A stretch of DNA of 64,000 nt from Calendula officinalis (GCA_963853835.1 OY970827.1:77765234-77829233); one strand, 5' to 3'; positions 23,652 to 35,821 are shown, counted from the first letter of the stretch. Program-made: numbers and translations. Notes: generated by a model from the letters alone, not told the origin.

Positions 23652-26020
23652 TGTAACGCCCCAAAATTTAAGTTATTTAATTAATTAATTTTAATTATTA
23701 AAAAAAAATGAATTATATATTTTGAATAGTTAATATTTTTCATTAATAAATTTATTAGCCGACTTGTAGTTAAACGGTTCATATTGTAGACGGCCTGTTG
23801 TTAGACGGTTCGTTTTTGTTAGACATAGTTAGTCACGTGAACGTTTCAGGTTCTAACCGGTTAAATAATCGAAACTTGTGCTATATTAGTTGTCGGGTCG
23901 GGCCGAGTGGGCCAAGAGGGACCGGTCCAAAGCGCAAGGCCTAAAGGTTTTTGAGTGAGATGCTTTATTAGGTTATTAAGGTATTAAACCCTTTTTCTTT
24001 CACTTTTGTTTTGCGGCCGTCAAAGGGAAGAATGCTCCATGTTCTTATTCAATTGTCTAACCAAATATCCCTCTGTGCGTTCCTCTTGTCGAAGCTAGCA
24101 AGCAGGTGTGAATTAATAAAGTGATTGGCGATGGTACTTGTTATTTGTTGCAATGTTTTTGGTCGGTGTTTTCTTTTAGTAGAGGTGGCTGGAAATAAAA
24201 TAATTCTTGATGATTCTCTTTGTGACGTGGTGGTCATATGCAAGTGCAAAGAAAGAAAAGAAAAAAAATAGAGAAAGAGATCATGTTGCAGTCGAATTCA
24301 TTTAAGCAGGCAAGCATACACCTCATTTGTTTCCTTTTAATTACTATGGAATCTCCTAGCCTTCAATCGTTGACTTATTTGCAGCCCTCTTTCTCGTTTC
24401 TACTGTGTTCGAATATCCTCAAGGAGGAGATGCCATCAGTCGGCGGTGTCGAGTTGTAGTTCGAGTGAATAGGTTATTCGGTAGTGATCTTTTCCTTGTT
24501 CCATTTATTTAATCTCGCGTTTATTCGGATTTAATCGGGAAACTTTTTACCATTAAGTTTCAGAAACCATTCATAATTTGAGTATATAATATTTTCAAGC
24601 TGTCGGGTAATGAATTCTAAATGCTCGGGTTTTTCGGTGACGGGTCGGGTTGCTAAAACGAGTTTTGTAAATCCATACTTTATGGCAGAATCTGCCCTAC
24701 TGTTCTAATCTGTTTTTGAGGTACTTAAAATAATCTTTAGGGTTTTTGGCCCGTGCTGGGACCTTGTTTTCTGAGTTAGCTTTTCAACGCCGCAACCCTC
24801 TCGTCAATCCGATTTACGGTTTTAAAGTTATAGTCAATTTAGTATGCTGCTGTTAGGAAACTGTCCGGTGCAGTATGTCTGTCTTGCATCACTGTTTTGA
24901 GACACTAGGAATCTGTTTTGGCCATTGACCGTCTCACAGTAAATTGTAGTTCTGATTGTCTTCTAGCCATGGTAAAAAGATGGGGAAAATCTAATGAACC
25001 GTTTAAGAGTTATAGCAGTTTCTGTGAGACCGACGGGTGCTGCCAGTTTTCTAAATTGAGTCCTTAGAACGGATTGTAATTCGGGTTTCATTTTTATGCT
25101 TCTAGGACCGTCTAGGAGATAACGTGCTGCACTTCTGATTTGTCGGGAACCCTTTGGAGCTTACGTTTCTGGAGGTGAGTATTCTCACCGTGTATTCAGT
25201 TTTAACGTTATACATGCATGACTTATGTGTTACATTTCTTGCACCTTAATTGTTATCTGAGCTTGATCTGTTATCTGAGTTTGATCTGTTGTCTGAGTAT
25301 CTGAGCAGCTGTTGATTTATTTTAATCTGAGACATTGTGCCTGGGTAACCGAGCTCGGCACAGGGTCATTCTGTGCTACTACTTGCTAGGGCATCTGAGA
25401 TAATTATGTTAAAGAGATAATAAAACATAATAACACACATCTGAGTTTTTGGAATTATTCCCGTCTGAGTTTTTGGGATTATTCCCGTCTGAGTTTTTGG
25501 GATTATTCCAGTCTGAGTTTTGGGATCACTCCCGTCTGAGTTTTGGCTTACGCCTATCTGAGGTGTGAGGAGGGACGAGGTTGATCTCTCGTCCCAAATC
25601 ACACAAGCGCGCTATATAAATTAAAATCTGAGTATAAAATCTGAGAAATAAATCTGAGTAATTAATCGAGTAGTTTCTGACTAGGAGTACACCGATGTGC
25701 CCTCATGTGTTGTATGTTAGGATTGTTTGCATTTTGAGATATTCACTCAGCTTCTCCAGCTGACCCCTATTTTCCCCCACATTGTTTCAGGTACCAGCAG
25801 AGGAAAAGAGAAGGTGGACGGTTGACCGCTGTATCTTTCATTACCGATGTGGACGGCATTTAATATTTTAAAAACACTTAATTTTAACTATTTCCGCATT
25901 AAATACATTTTTAAATGAAAATACTATTATTGGGATTTAATTATTCAAGTTATTTGGACCTTTTGATTATAATTTTGTTTTCAAAAATTTTAAAAATCTT
26001 GTAAATTTTAGGGTGTTACA
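23652..26020 (+). repeat. 3' LTR of element N
   Basis: 2369 bp; same content as the 5' LTR, followed by the caaaa duplication. Confidence 0.93.
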
Positions 26021-26074
26021 CAAAAGGAGGATAGCATTATGTTCTTTCAAACTTTACTACTGCTCCTTCCATAC

Positions 26075-26320
26075 TTCAAAAGTTGCTACTGGTAACATGT
26101 TCCAAGTTTACTACTGATCTCCTCTACAAGCCTTACTACTGATCCGTTTCCATCATTACTACTGATCCAACACCAATACACTACTGATCAGTAGTATATG
26201 AGATTACTACTGATCCATGTTCGATTTTACTACTGATCCTATTTATCAAAGTTTACTACTGATCAGTAGTAAATAAAGCAGTGTTCGAATTTAACTGATC
26301 AGTACTAATCAGTGCTAAAC
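26075..26320 (+). repeat. Cluster of ACTGATCAGT palindromes in P
   Basis: About a dozen 'tactactgatc' or 'actgatcagtagta' units stand just after the nested insertion and about 0.6-0.9 kb before the 3' LTR. A few weaker copies lie near 16757-16840 in the left part of the interior. Confidence 0.75.
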
Positions 26321-26949
26321 GAAGAAAATTTTGATACTGATTTCTTATTTAAACGATACATCATACTTTGGAAAGCATGACACACACCATGCTCATTCCA
26401 TACCACGGTTTATTGATCGTATCTGGTATATTAATGTGAAACGAATCACATTATTCACACACACAGATTGAAGGCTTGATGAAGATAAAGGAAAGTTTTA
26501 TAGTTGTTACATATTTGATCTTTATCAGTTGATTACAGAAGATAATTGATTATATTTTATTTGAAGAAGAAGTTGAAAGTCTTACTACATAAGATGTTAT
26601 GTAAAGATGTAACTGCAATTCAACAGAATCTTAACGAAAAGATCTGATTGAAGACCAAGATGTCCTTCATAAAAGATATGATGTTGCTGATTACTATATT
26701 TAGACGGAATGTGATGCTTAGTTTGAGTTTCTACTTCAACTTCAAATAGAAGATAGTTGGTTTTCAATGTAATTAATATATCCTTGAAGAACACAAGAAT
26801 GATATCACACTTTTAGGGGAAGAAAAAGTGTTGATCATTCAAGGGGAAGTTCAAGTTTCTCGGATTGATTTGATTATGTCAAAAAGGGGAAGAGACTTGA
26901 AGATTCCTAGCTAATTCTATAAGTTTTGTCAAATCAAATAGGGGAAGAT

Positions 26950-27461
26950 TGTTAGGAATATTATTATTAATATTCATTAAAGATTTGATATGTCAAAACT
27001 ATTAAACTACAAGGACCTAAGTCGATGATATGAAGTTCAAGATTCAAATAAAGATTTAGGAGATAATCATTAATGTAAAAAGATATAGTATATCTTTATT
27101 AGTTTAAAAGATTTAGTATTATCTTTTCCTTGTAAGTCTTGGGTTTTCTAGTATATAAAGAAACCTAATGACATAGAATTAGATGTTCTCAGAACCCACG
27201 TTTTAACGTGTTTGTGTGAAAAACCTAAGCCCCAAGATCGTATGATCCTGTTAACCAAAACCGTTCTACATATTTATGTGTAGAATTGAGGCTTTAAGTA
27301 ATCATTGTACATAGAAGATGATGATGAAACCTTGTTTAGCAATACAAATATGTTTATATAATTCCGCAACTTTGTTATTTGTATATGCTTATTCCAGATA
27401 AGAACTAACTATTCTTGAGCCTAAAGATCGACATTTATGAAGAGTTGTTCTAAACTCAACA
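26950..27461 (+). repeat. 3' LTR of element P
   Basis: Preceded by a purine tract and followed by the cctgc duplication. Confidence 0.92.
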
Positions 27462-27466
27462 CCTGC

Positions 27467-28547
27467 CAAATCATATGCTCTAAGAACTTGAACTATTGAC
27501 ATCAAACTCCTCGAAATCAACCACGTGCTCTGGGCCCTATCCATATAATTATCTTACTATTTGTAAAACATCACCACTTTCTTTTGTTCCTTTTTATTAT
27601 TATCTTCTACAAAATAAAAGCATTTTTTAAAACCCCTAAAATCCGAAAATTTGGCAATTTGTAGAAGATGAAGAATTTTGCACTTAACTATAGCCTTAAG
27701 TTACAAAGTTATGAGAATTCGGCCTTCTAAAACTACCGTATACTAACATATGAGTTGTTATTTGAAATTTCCGCTAACCTTAAAATGAGAATTCAGCCTT
27801 CTAAATCTACCGGATACTTAATTTGCGACAGGGAATATACCTTCTTTGTTGTAAGGTGCAAATGTGATATGGAGCATTGGTTCGATCAATTTCCACTCTG
27901 AGCAACTTTTTGGCCTTCATTTGTTCAACTTTTTACAATTAGCAAAATGGTCCCTCAATTCTAGCTCTTTTAATTTCACTTTAATAAGTATTTTCAATTT
28001 ACCAAATGAACCTTAAAGTTAAAAGTTTATAGAGTATTTAAATAAAACTAGCAGGTTACCCGCGTAATGCGGCGGCATGTACCATATGACTAAATTTGAC
28101 GGCGATCAAGTAGTGGGTGGTGACGACGGTAGTGATAGTGGCTGTTGGTTGTGGTCGTGCCGCGTGCGGATAGTGGCTGCTGGTTGAGTGAGCATTTTAA
28201 GTTTTTGCGTTATGTATGATGTTTTTTTGGGATAAAGCAAAGTATCAAATAGATCAATTGGTTAACACACAGTCCGTACTCGCAAAAGGTCTTGGGTTCG
28301 AATCCCCTAAGTAATATTTTTTTTTTATTTTGTGGTATTTAAGATGTTTTCCAAAGTAGAAATTTAAGATTAAGTATAAGATTAAGACCTTCTAAACTTA
28401 AAAGGCCTAAATACTTTAAGAATGAATAATATATGTGTATATTGTAAATAAATACTTTATAGCTTTTTTGTTTGTAATAATAAGTAACTCCTCATATAAA
28501 AAGAGACTTCATGCCGCTTTCTCATGAATTTATCTTGAATCGGGATC
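27467..28547. other. Intergenic DNA with Helitron-like end and tRNA-like stretch
   Basis: At 28048-28051 the plus-strand sequence 'aaactag' followed by 'caggttacccgcgtaatgcgg' reads on the minus strand as a weak hairpin before CTAG|T, like a Helitron 3' end. At 28250-28335 a tRNA-like stretch has an A-box-like 'gatcaattggttaa', a good B box GGGTTCGAATCCCC (28294-28307) and a T-rich tail, so it is probably a SINE. I could not fold a complete tRNA and saw no target duplication. No protein gene is seen. Confidence 0.4.
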
Positions 28548-28735
28548 TTTTTTGGTAAATAATACAACGAAAGCCTACTTGTAATATTCCAACGAGCACC
28601 CCGGGTTCGAGCTCCTATACAGGGAAAACTCAGCCCCCATAGGGACCTCCAGGGAAAAATCCCCCATTTTAGCACCACAAGAGGTGTTTACAAGATTCGA
28701 ACTTCAGACATTACGCCTCATATGGGAGTAAAACT
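28548..28735 (-). mobile_element. SINE copy B, 5'-truncated
   Basis: On the minus strand it matches SINE A over the block starting 'gagttttactcccatatgagg'. The match runs through 'aagttcgaatcttgtaaacacc' and 'ggtgctcg' to a terminal A tract (the T run at 28548-28553). The tRNA-like 5' head with the A box is missing. The break point lies directly at the plastid 16S fragment that begins at 28736. Confidence 0.75.
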
Positions 28736-28955
28736 CAATCATTCCGGACAACGCTTGCATCATCTGTATTATCGTGGCTGCTGACACATAGTTAGCGGAT
28801 GCTTATTTCCCAGATACCGTCATAGCTTCTTCTCCGGGAAAAGAAGTTCATGCCCATGGGAGCGGTGGGACTTCTACTTCCATGTGGTATTGCTCCGTCA
28901 GGCTTTCGCCCATTGCTGAAAATTCCGCAATGTTGCCCCCCGTAGGAGTCTGGGC
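28736..28955 (-). pseudogene. rrn16: Plastid 16S rDNA fragment (nuclear insert)
   Basis: Read on the minus strand this starts with 'gcccagactcctacgggg', the well-known conserved 16S site near E. coli position 340. It continues with 'caatgggcgaaagcctgacg' and 'gacggtatctggg', ends with 'gatgcaagcgttgtccgg', and matches the order of a bacterial or plastid small-subunit rRNA to about position 560. The spacing of the variable region suits plastid 16S. Many C-to-T/G-to-A-like changes (for example 'cagccacgataatac' for 'cagccgcggtaatac') show decay typical of old plastid DNA in the nucleus. Mitochondrial or bacterial origin is possible but fits less well. Confidence 0.82.
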
Positions 28956-28971
28956 ACGCCAAATACCTTTA

Positions 28972-29484
28972 GGGGCCGTTTGTTTTTACGTAATCATCTG
29001 TAATCCTTCGTAATGGGAATTCAATTCCATTAATACGGATGGATGTTTGGATGGATTTTCTTTCGTTATTCAGTTCCTACGTAATTCTAAAATACGATAT
29101 TGGTTGTAATTTTAATCGGTTCCGAAACCCTATGAATTCAATTACGCTCTTTTAGTGAACTAATAAACTTGAATATTTTGTATGTTTCAGACTTTAAAAT
29201 TGCTTAAAAAATTAAAAATTTTAAAAATAAATTAAAAACAAAAAAAAAATTTAAAAATTTAAAAATTTAGAAATTAAAAACTTTAAAAAATAATAAAAAA
29301 TAAATTGAAAAAAATAAAAAAATGAATAAGTATAGATTTGAATTCTAGTTAAAAAATTTGTTACCAAACGTGCAACGAAATTCAATTACGAATGTTTTGA
29401 ATTCTGAATGAAATCAATTCTTTCGCAATTTAATTCCATTGCGGAAGATTACACCATATCAACATCAACATGTCAAATGACTCC
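28972..29484. mobile_element. Tourist-like (PIF/Harbinger) MITE, 513 bp
   Basis: The left end GGGGCCGTTTG pairs with the right end, whose reverse complement is GGAGTCATTTG. The 3-bp duplication tta lies at 28969-28971 and 29485-29487. The interior is A-rich with no gene. Confidence 0.65.
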
Positions 29485-29706
29485 TTAAAATGGAAGTATA
29501 TGTAAATTAATACGAAATTTATAGTTTTCATGATTCTTGCCATATAAAAAAAAAATTATATGAAGCTGATCCAATGATATAAATGTGTTAGATGTAAATA
29601 GTATTAACAATAGAGTTTTTAAATATTGTTTGATTTTCCATATTAAAAATAACGTTTTGATAATGACAGCCTTTAGGGTTGTCTCTAAGCGCATAGAAGT
29701 TGTACA

Positions 29707-30679
29707 CAGGGGCGGAACTAGAACTTTTTAATAGTAGTAGCACAAAAAAAAACGGATACCAAATGAAAGATTAAAAAAAAGTTCTAAAAATACGATTGCA
29801 TCAAATATAAAAAAAAAGTTATAAAAATACGATTGCATCAAATATATAAAAAAAATAGTTCTAAAAATACGATTGTATCAAATATAGAAAAAAAATAGTG
29901 TAAGGTCTTGTAAATATATAAATATACGATTTGCATAAAATAAAAATACGATTTGAAGAAGTGCTTTATGAATTCCCCTTTTCAATTAATCTTACTGCAT
30001 TTATAAATATATAAATATCTAATTATCTGATATAATCAATAGTTAATAGTATAACATAAAGCAATACGTATATTATATAAATATATGATTAGTACATCAC
30101 AACCTAAACATGTGCTTTATGAAGACACATCACACCAAGAATAATATTAAAATAGATTATAATTTATACATACACAAAGTACATCACTCGACAGTACATC
30201 AATTGTACTTTTGTAGCCTATATACCAATTGAGATAATTAAATATTATACAAATAAAAAAAATTGTATGCATTAGTCAAAGTACCTAGGACTCTAGGAGA
30301 TAAAAAAATATATAAAGAATTATAAAGTACTAGGACTTTAGGAGATAAAAAAATACTAAAGAATTACTATTTACAAAGTTCGAAGAACACAAAACTTTCT
30401 AAAAGCACAGAAACTTTTGAAGAACACAGAACAGGCGGTCAGGCGGCCTATCAAGACTAGGAGGAAAAACATTTATTTAATTAGGTTTAGGTTTTGAGTT
30501 GGGCTTTGTGTTGAACTATTGTTAATATATGGGTTTATATTTTAATATTGTTTTATGTTATTAGGTAGTTTTTTAATCTGATAGTATCACCATAATACTA
30601 AAAAAATTAAAAATTTTGTGCTACCCAAAAATTTTTTAGTGGCCCGTGCCACCGTGTGCTAATGCACACATCCGCCACT
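29707..30679. mobile_element. hAT-type non-autonomous element, 973 bp
   Basis: The left end CAGGGGCGGA and the right end (reverse complement CAGTGGCGGATGTG) are flanked by the perfect 8-bp duplication gttgtaca (29699-29706 and 30680-30687). Inside are three tandem copies of 'taaaaatacgattgcatcaa' (about 29785-29885). No transposase. Confidence 0.88.
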
Positions 30680-30687
30680 GGTTGTAC

Positions 30688-31741
30688 ATTAATTCATGAG
30701 AAGAAGTGGATCCTAAAATTCAGGGGTAGTTATAGATTGATGTACAAGCTTCTAATGCTTGTCTATTGACAGCCTTTAGGACTGTCATTATCATAATCCT
30801 TAAAAATATATTCCGATTCAACAAAACCAGTCTACCAATACCAGTTCATGTTTTGTCTCAATTAATTATCCATGCACTATTTTTGTTACTGCATTTGACT
30901 TTGACATACCCATTTTCCAGCACTAGAATATAGAGAATGTGTTCTTAAATGGTTAATCGGAAATCATTTAACTAATTATCGGTTAACTGATACTATCGGT
31001 TCACCGATATCTTAAGCTAAAATCTAAACTGAAAATGTCTGGTGATTGGCTAATTGGTTTTTTCTCCCTTCAATTATTCAGTTAACAATTATCCGATTTG
31101 TATTAACAAATGCATGCACATGAGAAAATTGAACCCTGAATTTAATTAGCGTAATCTTCCAACATTATGTGTAATTACGAAGTAACTAAATATTCATTGT
31201 ATTCCATCAACCATGATTAAGAAAAAGAAACGTATAAAGTATTTGTATTAATTAATTGATTCATATTACTTAAAATTAAGGCACATAGTTATTAGAAACA
31301 GAGCTAATAAAAAGAATAAAAAGATAGAAGATTAAAACTTGCAATTAAGACCATTCCCACATAAGAGATGAAATATTATAAAATGCCTAGTGATTATGGC
31401 CATATCGTGATATAGAGTGGTCACATCTTTATTTATTTAAAATAAATAAAATGACTAAATATATGTAATTAGCATTTTAAATTTTTCGGTTTTTTTGTTA
31501 ACTGTCGGCCATTAAAATCAAGAAGAGTAACCAAATGAAAAACTCAAAAAAATAAAATTCAGGTTCAGTTAACCACACTAAATTTTAAAAATTTAATGTG
31601 TTTGTACGTTCAAGCCAATTAATCGTTTTCTTTGCCCTTTTGCTCATTTTAACTATTAATCAACACAAATTCCCTGATATCACAAAATAAACATATATGA
31701 AAATTTTGAGCATAGTTTGGAATGATCTCTATTTTAAAAGA
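30688..31741. other. Intergenic DNA, nothing recognised
   Basis: AT-rich. A stretch around 30950-31090 has several 'cggtta' words like those in hAT sub-termini, but I could not define ends. Confidence 0.4.
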
Positions 31742-31743
31742 TA

Positions 31744-32004
31744 CTCCCTCCTTCCCTAAATAAAGTTCTCATTTCTCTTACACACAAGTTTTAAGGAAAA
31801 GTTAGTGATGGTTATTAATAATAGTTTTTATTAAAATATAATATTGGTTTGGAGAGAGAAAGATAGTTAGTGGATAGTTAATAGTGGGGTCCTTGATAAT
31901 TATATCATTTTATTAACTGGACCCCATCAACTTAAGAAATGAGAACTTTATTTAGGAACAAAAGTTTAGGGAGAAATGAGAACTTTATTTAGGGACGGAA
32001 TCAG
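31744..32004. mobile_element. Stowaway-like MITE, diverged
   Basis: The left end CTCCCTCCTTCCC and the right end GGGACGGAATCAG are flanked by TA. The inner sequence is similar to the MITE at 10056-10299, including 'ggagagagaaagatagttagtgg'-type text. The right end has decayed. Confidence 0.8.
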
Positions 32005-32215
32005 TAAGATATAATCTAATAAATTATGTATAATTTAGACTATATCAATAACCTTTTTAACCTCTCCAACATTGATTTTGTTATCTAAATTGGTCAAACT
32101 TTTTTCTTCATGAGACACTTAAGATGGCCATCTCAAAGCTCCTTCCTCTTCTTTCTTTTGTCGTTTAAAAAAAGAAACTTAAGTTGTCATATATTTACGT
32201 GGCCAACTTTTTATT

Positions 32216-32410
32216 TATTTAATTTTTTGAACGGCTAGTTAGTAAGTCACAAAGGGCGGTATGCTTTCCCTCGAACCCTCCATCTATGGGAAATAAACCC
32301 TACTATCTATTCACAAAAGGAAAAACTTTCATCAAAACTCGAACTTTAGACCTTGTAAAGAAAAACCCTAAAGGTTTCCCTTGATAGTCAGTTAATCTAC
32401 ACCAACTATT
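32216..32410 (-). mobile_element. tRNA-derived SINE, second family
   Basis: A 17-bp target duplication flanks it, 'gtggccaactttttatt' (32199-32215) and 'gtggcgaactttttatt' (32411-32427), with one mismatch. On the minus strand an A-box-like 'tagttggtgtagatt' and a B-box-like 'aagttcgagtttt' lie near the 5' end and an A-rich tail at the 3' end (T-rich at 32216-32235). The body differs from SINE A/B. Confidence 0.72.
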
Positions 32411-32715
32411 GTGGCGAACTTTTTATTAGAGGCACATAAATCCTCAATGACAAGTTTCAATTCCAAGTTATTCAAATTAAAAAAGTTATGAGGCTTTGAG
32501 TTTGTGGCCCAAGTTAATTCTAAAGAACCCTTTTAGCTGCCCCATAGTGGCCATTCGGGAACCAACCATTTTATGTGTATATGCTAGCTTTTAACATGTT
32601 ACATCCACATCAATTATTTGTTTAGTGTTCGTTAAATGTCTTTCAATAATAATATGTCACATGAATGTTGTTTTCAACACACAAATGTATACATACATAC
32701 ACGTATATGTATATA

Positions 32716-32745
32716 CTAGCTACATGACCCGCCCGAATGGGCGGG
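32716..32745 (-). mobile_element. Helitron 3' end
   Basis: On the minus strand a perfect 7-bp hairpin CCCGCCC-attc-GGGCGGG is followed after 8 nt by CTAG and then T. This is the diagnostic Helitron 3' terminus. The decayed RPA70-like gene ends only about 430 bp upstream. RPA-like ORFs are a known cargo of plant Helitrons, so both probably belong to one element. Its 5' end and any Rep/helicase gene were not found; the element must extend beyond 43209. Confidence 0.75.
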
Positions 32746-35700
32746 ATTGCTTCGAGAAACTACGTGAGAAAATAACAATAACAAATGACTTAAGGATTTA
32801 AAAAAACAAAATGAAATTGATGATACACATTTGTTTTTGTTAAATGATTGAAATACATAGTCTTGTTTAAAGACGAAATAAAACCTCTTTATATACTACA
32901 TTTGTTGTTGAGTTTGTATAATTGCCATTAACCAAAAACTCAAAAATAAATAAAAAATACTTAAATAAGCACATATTCCAAACCAAGAAATTAGAAATAA
33001 AATAATTATTTCTAAAGCATATAATGACAAAAATAAAACAATAACATAAGTCTTAAAAATAAGAAAAACCAAACAGATAAAAAAAGTTCAACAAAATTGT
33101 ATCAACCCACACAAAAAACTTAAAGAAGGAAAGTCAACACAAATAAAAAGTTGAATTGAGCTAATTTATGAGCCTCAGTCTTGTGGTTCGATTTTCACCT
33201 CAGCAAATCCATCCGAATTCTGATTAGTGTTTTCACCCTCATCATCTGTGTCCAGATCATCTAGATTAATAATGAAACGACGTTTCTTATTTTGATGAAT
33301 TCCCCCCACTTCCAGATGCTCCTTCCACCGAAGGTGGTGTTTGCATATCGAGAACACGGTTTAGACTTGAATCCTTCATGCTGACTTTCCTAATTAAGCT
33401 TGAAGGAGTGGTGAAATCCTCCAACTGTTCATCCTCCACCCGCAGATACAACTAAATTAGTTGTTTATAGTACTTATATTAATAAGTGATCATGTAAATG
33501 GTTTCAAATATGTTTACCTCATCGACAACATCGTCAACAACCAGGTCTTCAATAAAATCTTTCTTGAAATGTGTAATTAATTCAATATCATCAGATAAAC
33601 CAGTACATCTGTACGTACGGTTCCTTGATTCAACATTTTCCGTTGAGACGAAAAGCTTGAAAAGGAATTTTTTGCCAACAACATTTTGTAACTCAGCCGG
33701 GAAATATGATTTAGTATCCTTCCCATATTGCTCAATCAAGTCCAACGCGTTTAGGCCAGATAGCTTTTGGAAGTAGCTGTTGAAGAAAACAACCGCAGCG
33801 GTACCGGTCTCATCGATGAGCCTTAAAATAACTTTAAACCTATTATTAAAACATTTTTGGTATTTTATAAATTAAATTTGTACAAAAAGAAAATATAATG
33901 GTCAAACAGATGTCTCGTTTAAATGTTGATATTTAAAACCTCGATGTCGCTTGTACATTGCCATGGTCCGCACAAACATAAGAAGTATTCCGACCGTTTG
34001 TTGTAACGACTTTCACTCTCTAATTGCATTTTTTACATGCTGTATACACCCAATCTAACTGGTCGTGACCCAACTGGTCGTGGACACAGTATACAGTTGC
34101 ATATACAACACATTCAGAATCATGTTTTAGTAAGAAATCAAATGTAATAAATTAATAACACAACAATATATATATTCTTGGCTCGGGCATGATTTAGTCT
34201 GTGCCTAAAGGAAGTTAATTTATAATCATAATAGTTTAAGAGTGGTCGGCATATTCACCTTCTTAACTTCGCGAATTTGACCGACCATTGTTTTAACTGA
34301 ATTCTTGAAAAAATCATTTATAGTAACAACGTTAACGTCACGAGCAAATGTTTCAATTTTAAATTGATCTTGATGGTACCCCTCTTGATTTTGAACTCTA
34401 CAATATCAAATATACATGTTGAAATTATTAATTTCAAAATATTTTGTTTATATAATTTATAAAAAATAAATTACGAGCTCTGATTTAAAATCAACAATTG
34501 CTGGATGCTTTTGATCAATGATAATTTTACTTCCAAACAACGCATTGTGGACGGCCATTTCACCTACACAAATTAGTGGTTAAGTAGTATGAACACAACA
34601 TGGATAATTGGCCATTTAACAGAAATAATAAACCATTTCATAAAATGTATGAAAGTTGTTAATATAATTATGTAAGGTAATCCATACCAAGATAGTATTT
34701 AACCTTGCCAAGTTGTAGTATGAACACAACATGGCCAATCTCTTCTCTGTTTTTGGCATAATCGTCCCACATAGTAGCCCAAGCCTCCCAAAATGTGAAT
34801 TCAACTTGTTCACCCCTGAAATGTATGACATACAAACGTGTATTTTTGTAATTAAATAATAATGATTTTACTATATAAATTGTGTGCAGTACTTACTGAG
34901 CATCTTCCGCAACCACTGTACGTTTAAGCTTCTTCCCATTTTGAGTCCTAATGGTTTCAATGTCACATATACCCACCACTGATCCGATGACATCTGTTCA
35001 AAAAATCAATTAACAAACATGTTGCAAAATGTTATAATATCGTATAATGTACTACAAAAACATATATTAGAAAATTAGATAAATAAAATATTACCAACTA
35101 CATCTTCCTCAGAATAAGTATGACCCGTGTCCAACAATTTGCTATAGGGTTCAAGGACTAGACCATTTGTATTTGTGTCAATGGGCTCAATGCGAGTGAC
35201 TATGGTGTTAAAGCCAAATTGAATTTTGTAGCGGTGAGGTAACAATGGAAGCTTTCCATTATTCTCAATAATGGTGAAATCTGAAATGAAGTAACACTGC
35301 CCTTCTTCGAACAAAGGTTCATACTTGTGCATAAGTTCCTTTCTTATCACAACTTGTATCCTGTCACTCTGCAACAATCATGAATTTTGTAAGTATAATC
35401 CGCTAATATATATAATAATATAATAAATTCTAATATACATAAAAATACCTTAACATCATGCAAAACCAAGTCGAGAGAATACGGATTATGCGCCTCATTT
35501 AACCTGTGCGAATGCCAGATTGAGATACATCTGGCCTTCAATGAAATGACACCCACCCCGAAGTCAATTTCACTGATTGGTGTAATCTTCTTTTGTATAT
35601 CACTCGCTAAAAACCAAACGGTTAATTCATGAGAAATGCACCCAAGTGGAATAGAGAACACAATAACAGCAAAAATTTAATTGAAACAATATAGGAATCC

Positions 35701-35821
35701 AACATTCACCGAGTTAAATTTAATCTTAAAAAATATAAAATAGTGACCTGCAATACTTTCAGCACTATTGACCGCACCACGAAAACGTCTTGAACCTAAA
35801 ACAACCCCAGCACTTCCTAAC

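Larger units (their letters stand above)
17108..26020 (+). mobile_element. Young non-coding large-LTR retrotransposon 'N' (LARD-like)
   Basis: LTRs of 2369 bp at 17108-19476 and 23652-26020 begin TGTAACGCCCC and end GTGTTACA. I see one difference between them (aaaggag versus aaaagag near 19260/25805). The target duplication caaaa lies at 17103-17107 and 26021-26025 inside element P. The primer-binding site TGGTATCAGAGC is at 19480-19491. A purine-rich tract with an upstream 'ggggacgaagt' motif precedes the right LTR, as in gypsy elements. The 4.2-kb interior has no gag, protease, reverse transcriptase or integrase frame. Long LTRs with a non-coding interior match the LARD class. Near-identical LTRs imply a very recent insertion, so mobility must have come in trans. 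The small reading frames inside the LTRs are duplicated by the repeat and have no domain. Confidence 0.93.
15770..27461 (+). mobile_element. Non-coding short LTR retrotransposon 'P', split by N
   Basis: LTRs at 15770-16281 and 26950-27461 (512 bp each) differ at one position that I can see (gcctcaag versus gccccaag). The target duplication cctgc lies at 15765-15769 and 27462-27466. The primer-binding site TGGTATCAGAGC is at 16284-16295 and the purine tract 'aggggaagat' directly precedes the right LTR. Without the nested element N the original length is about 2.77 kb, similar to M. There is no coding capacity. It is the same family as M in the opposite orientation, 284 bp away. Confidence 0.92.

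Noticed and set aside
28250..28335. Possible tRNA gene
   Set aside because: Good B box, but no consistent acceptor or anticodon stem could be paired; more likely a SINE head.
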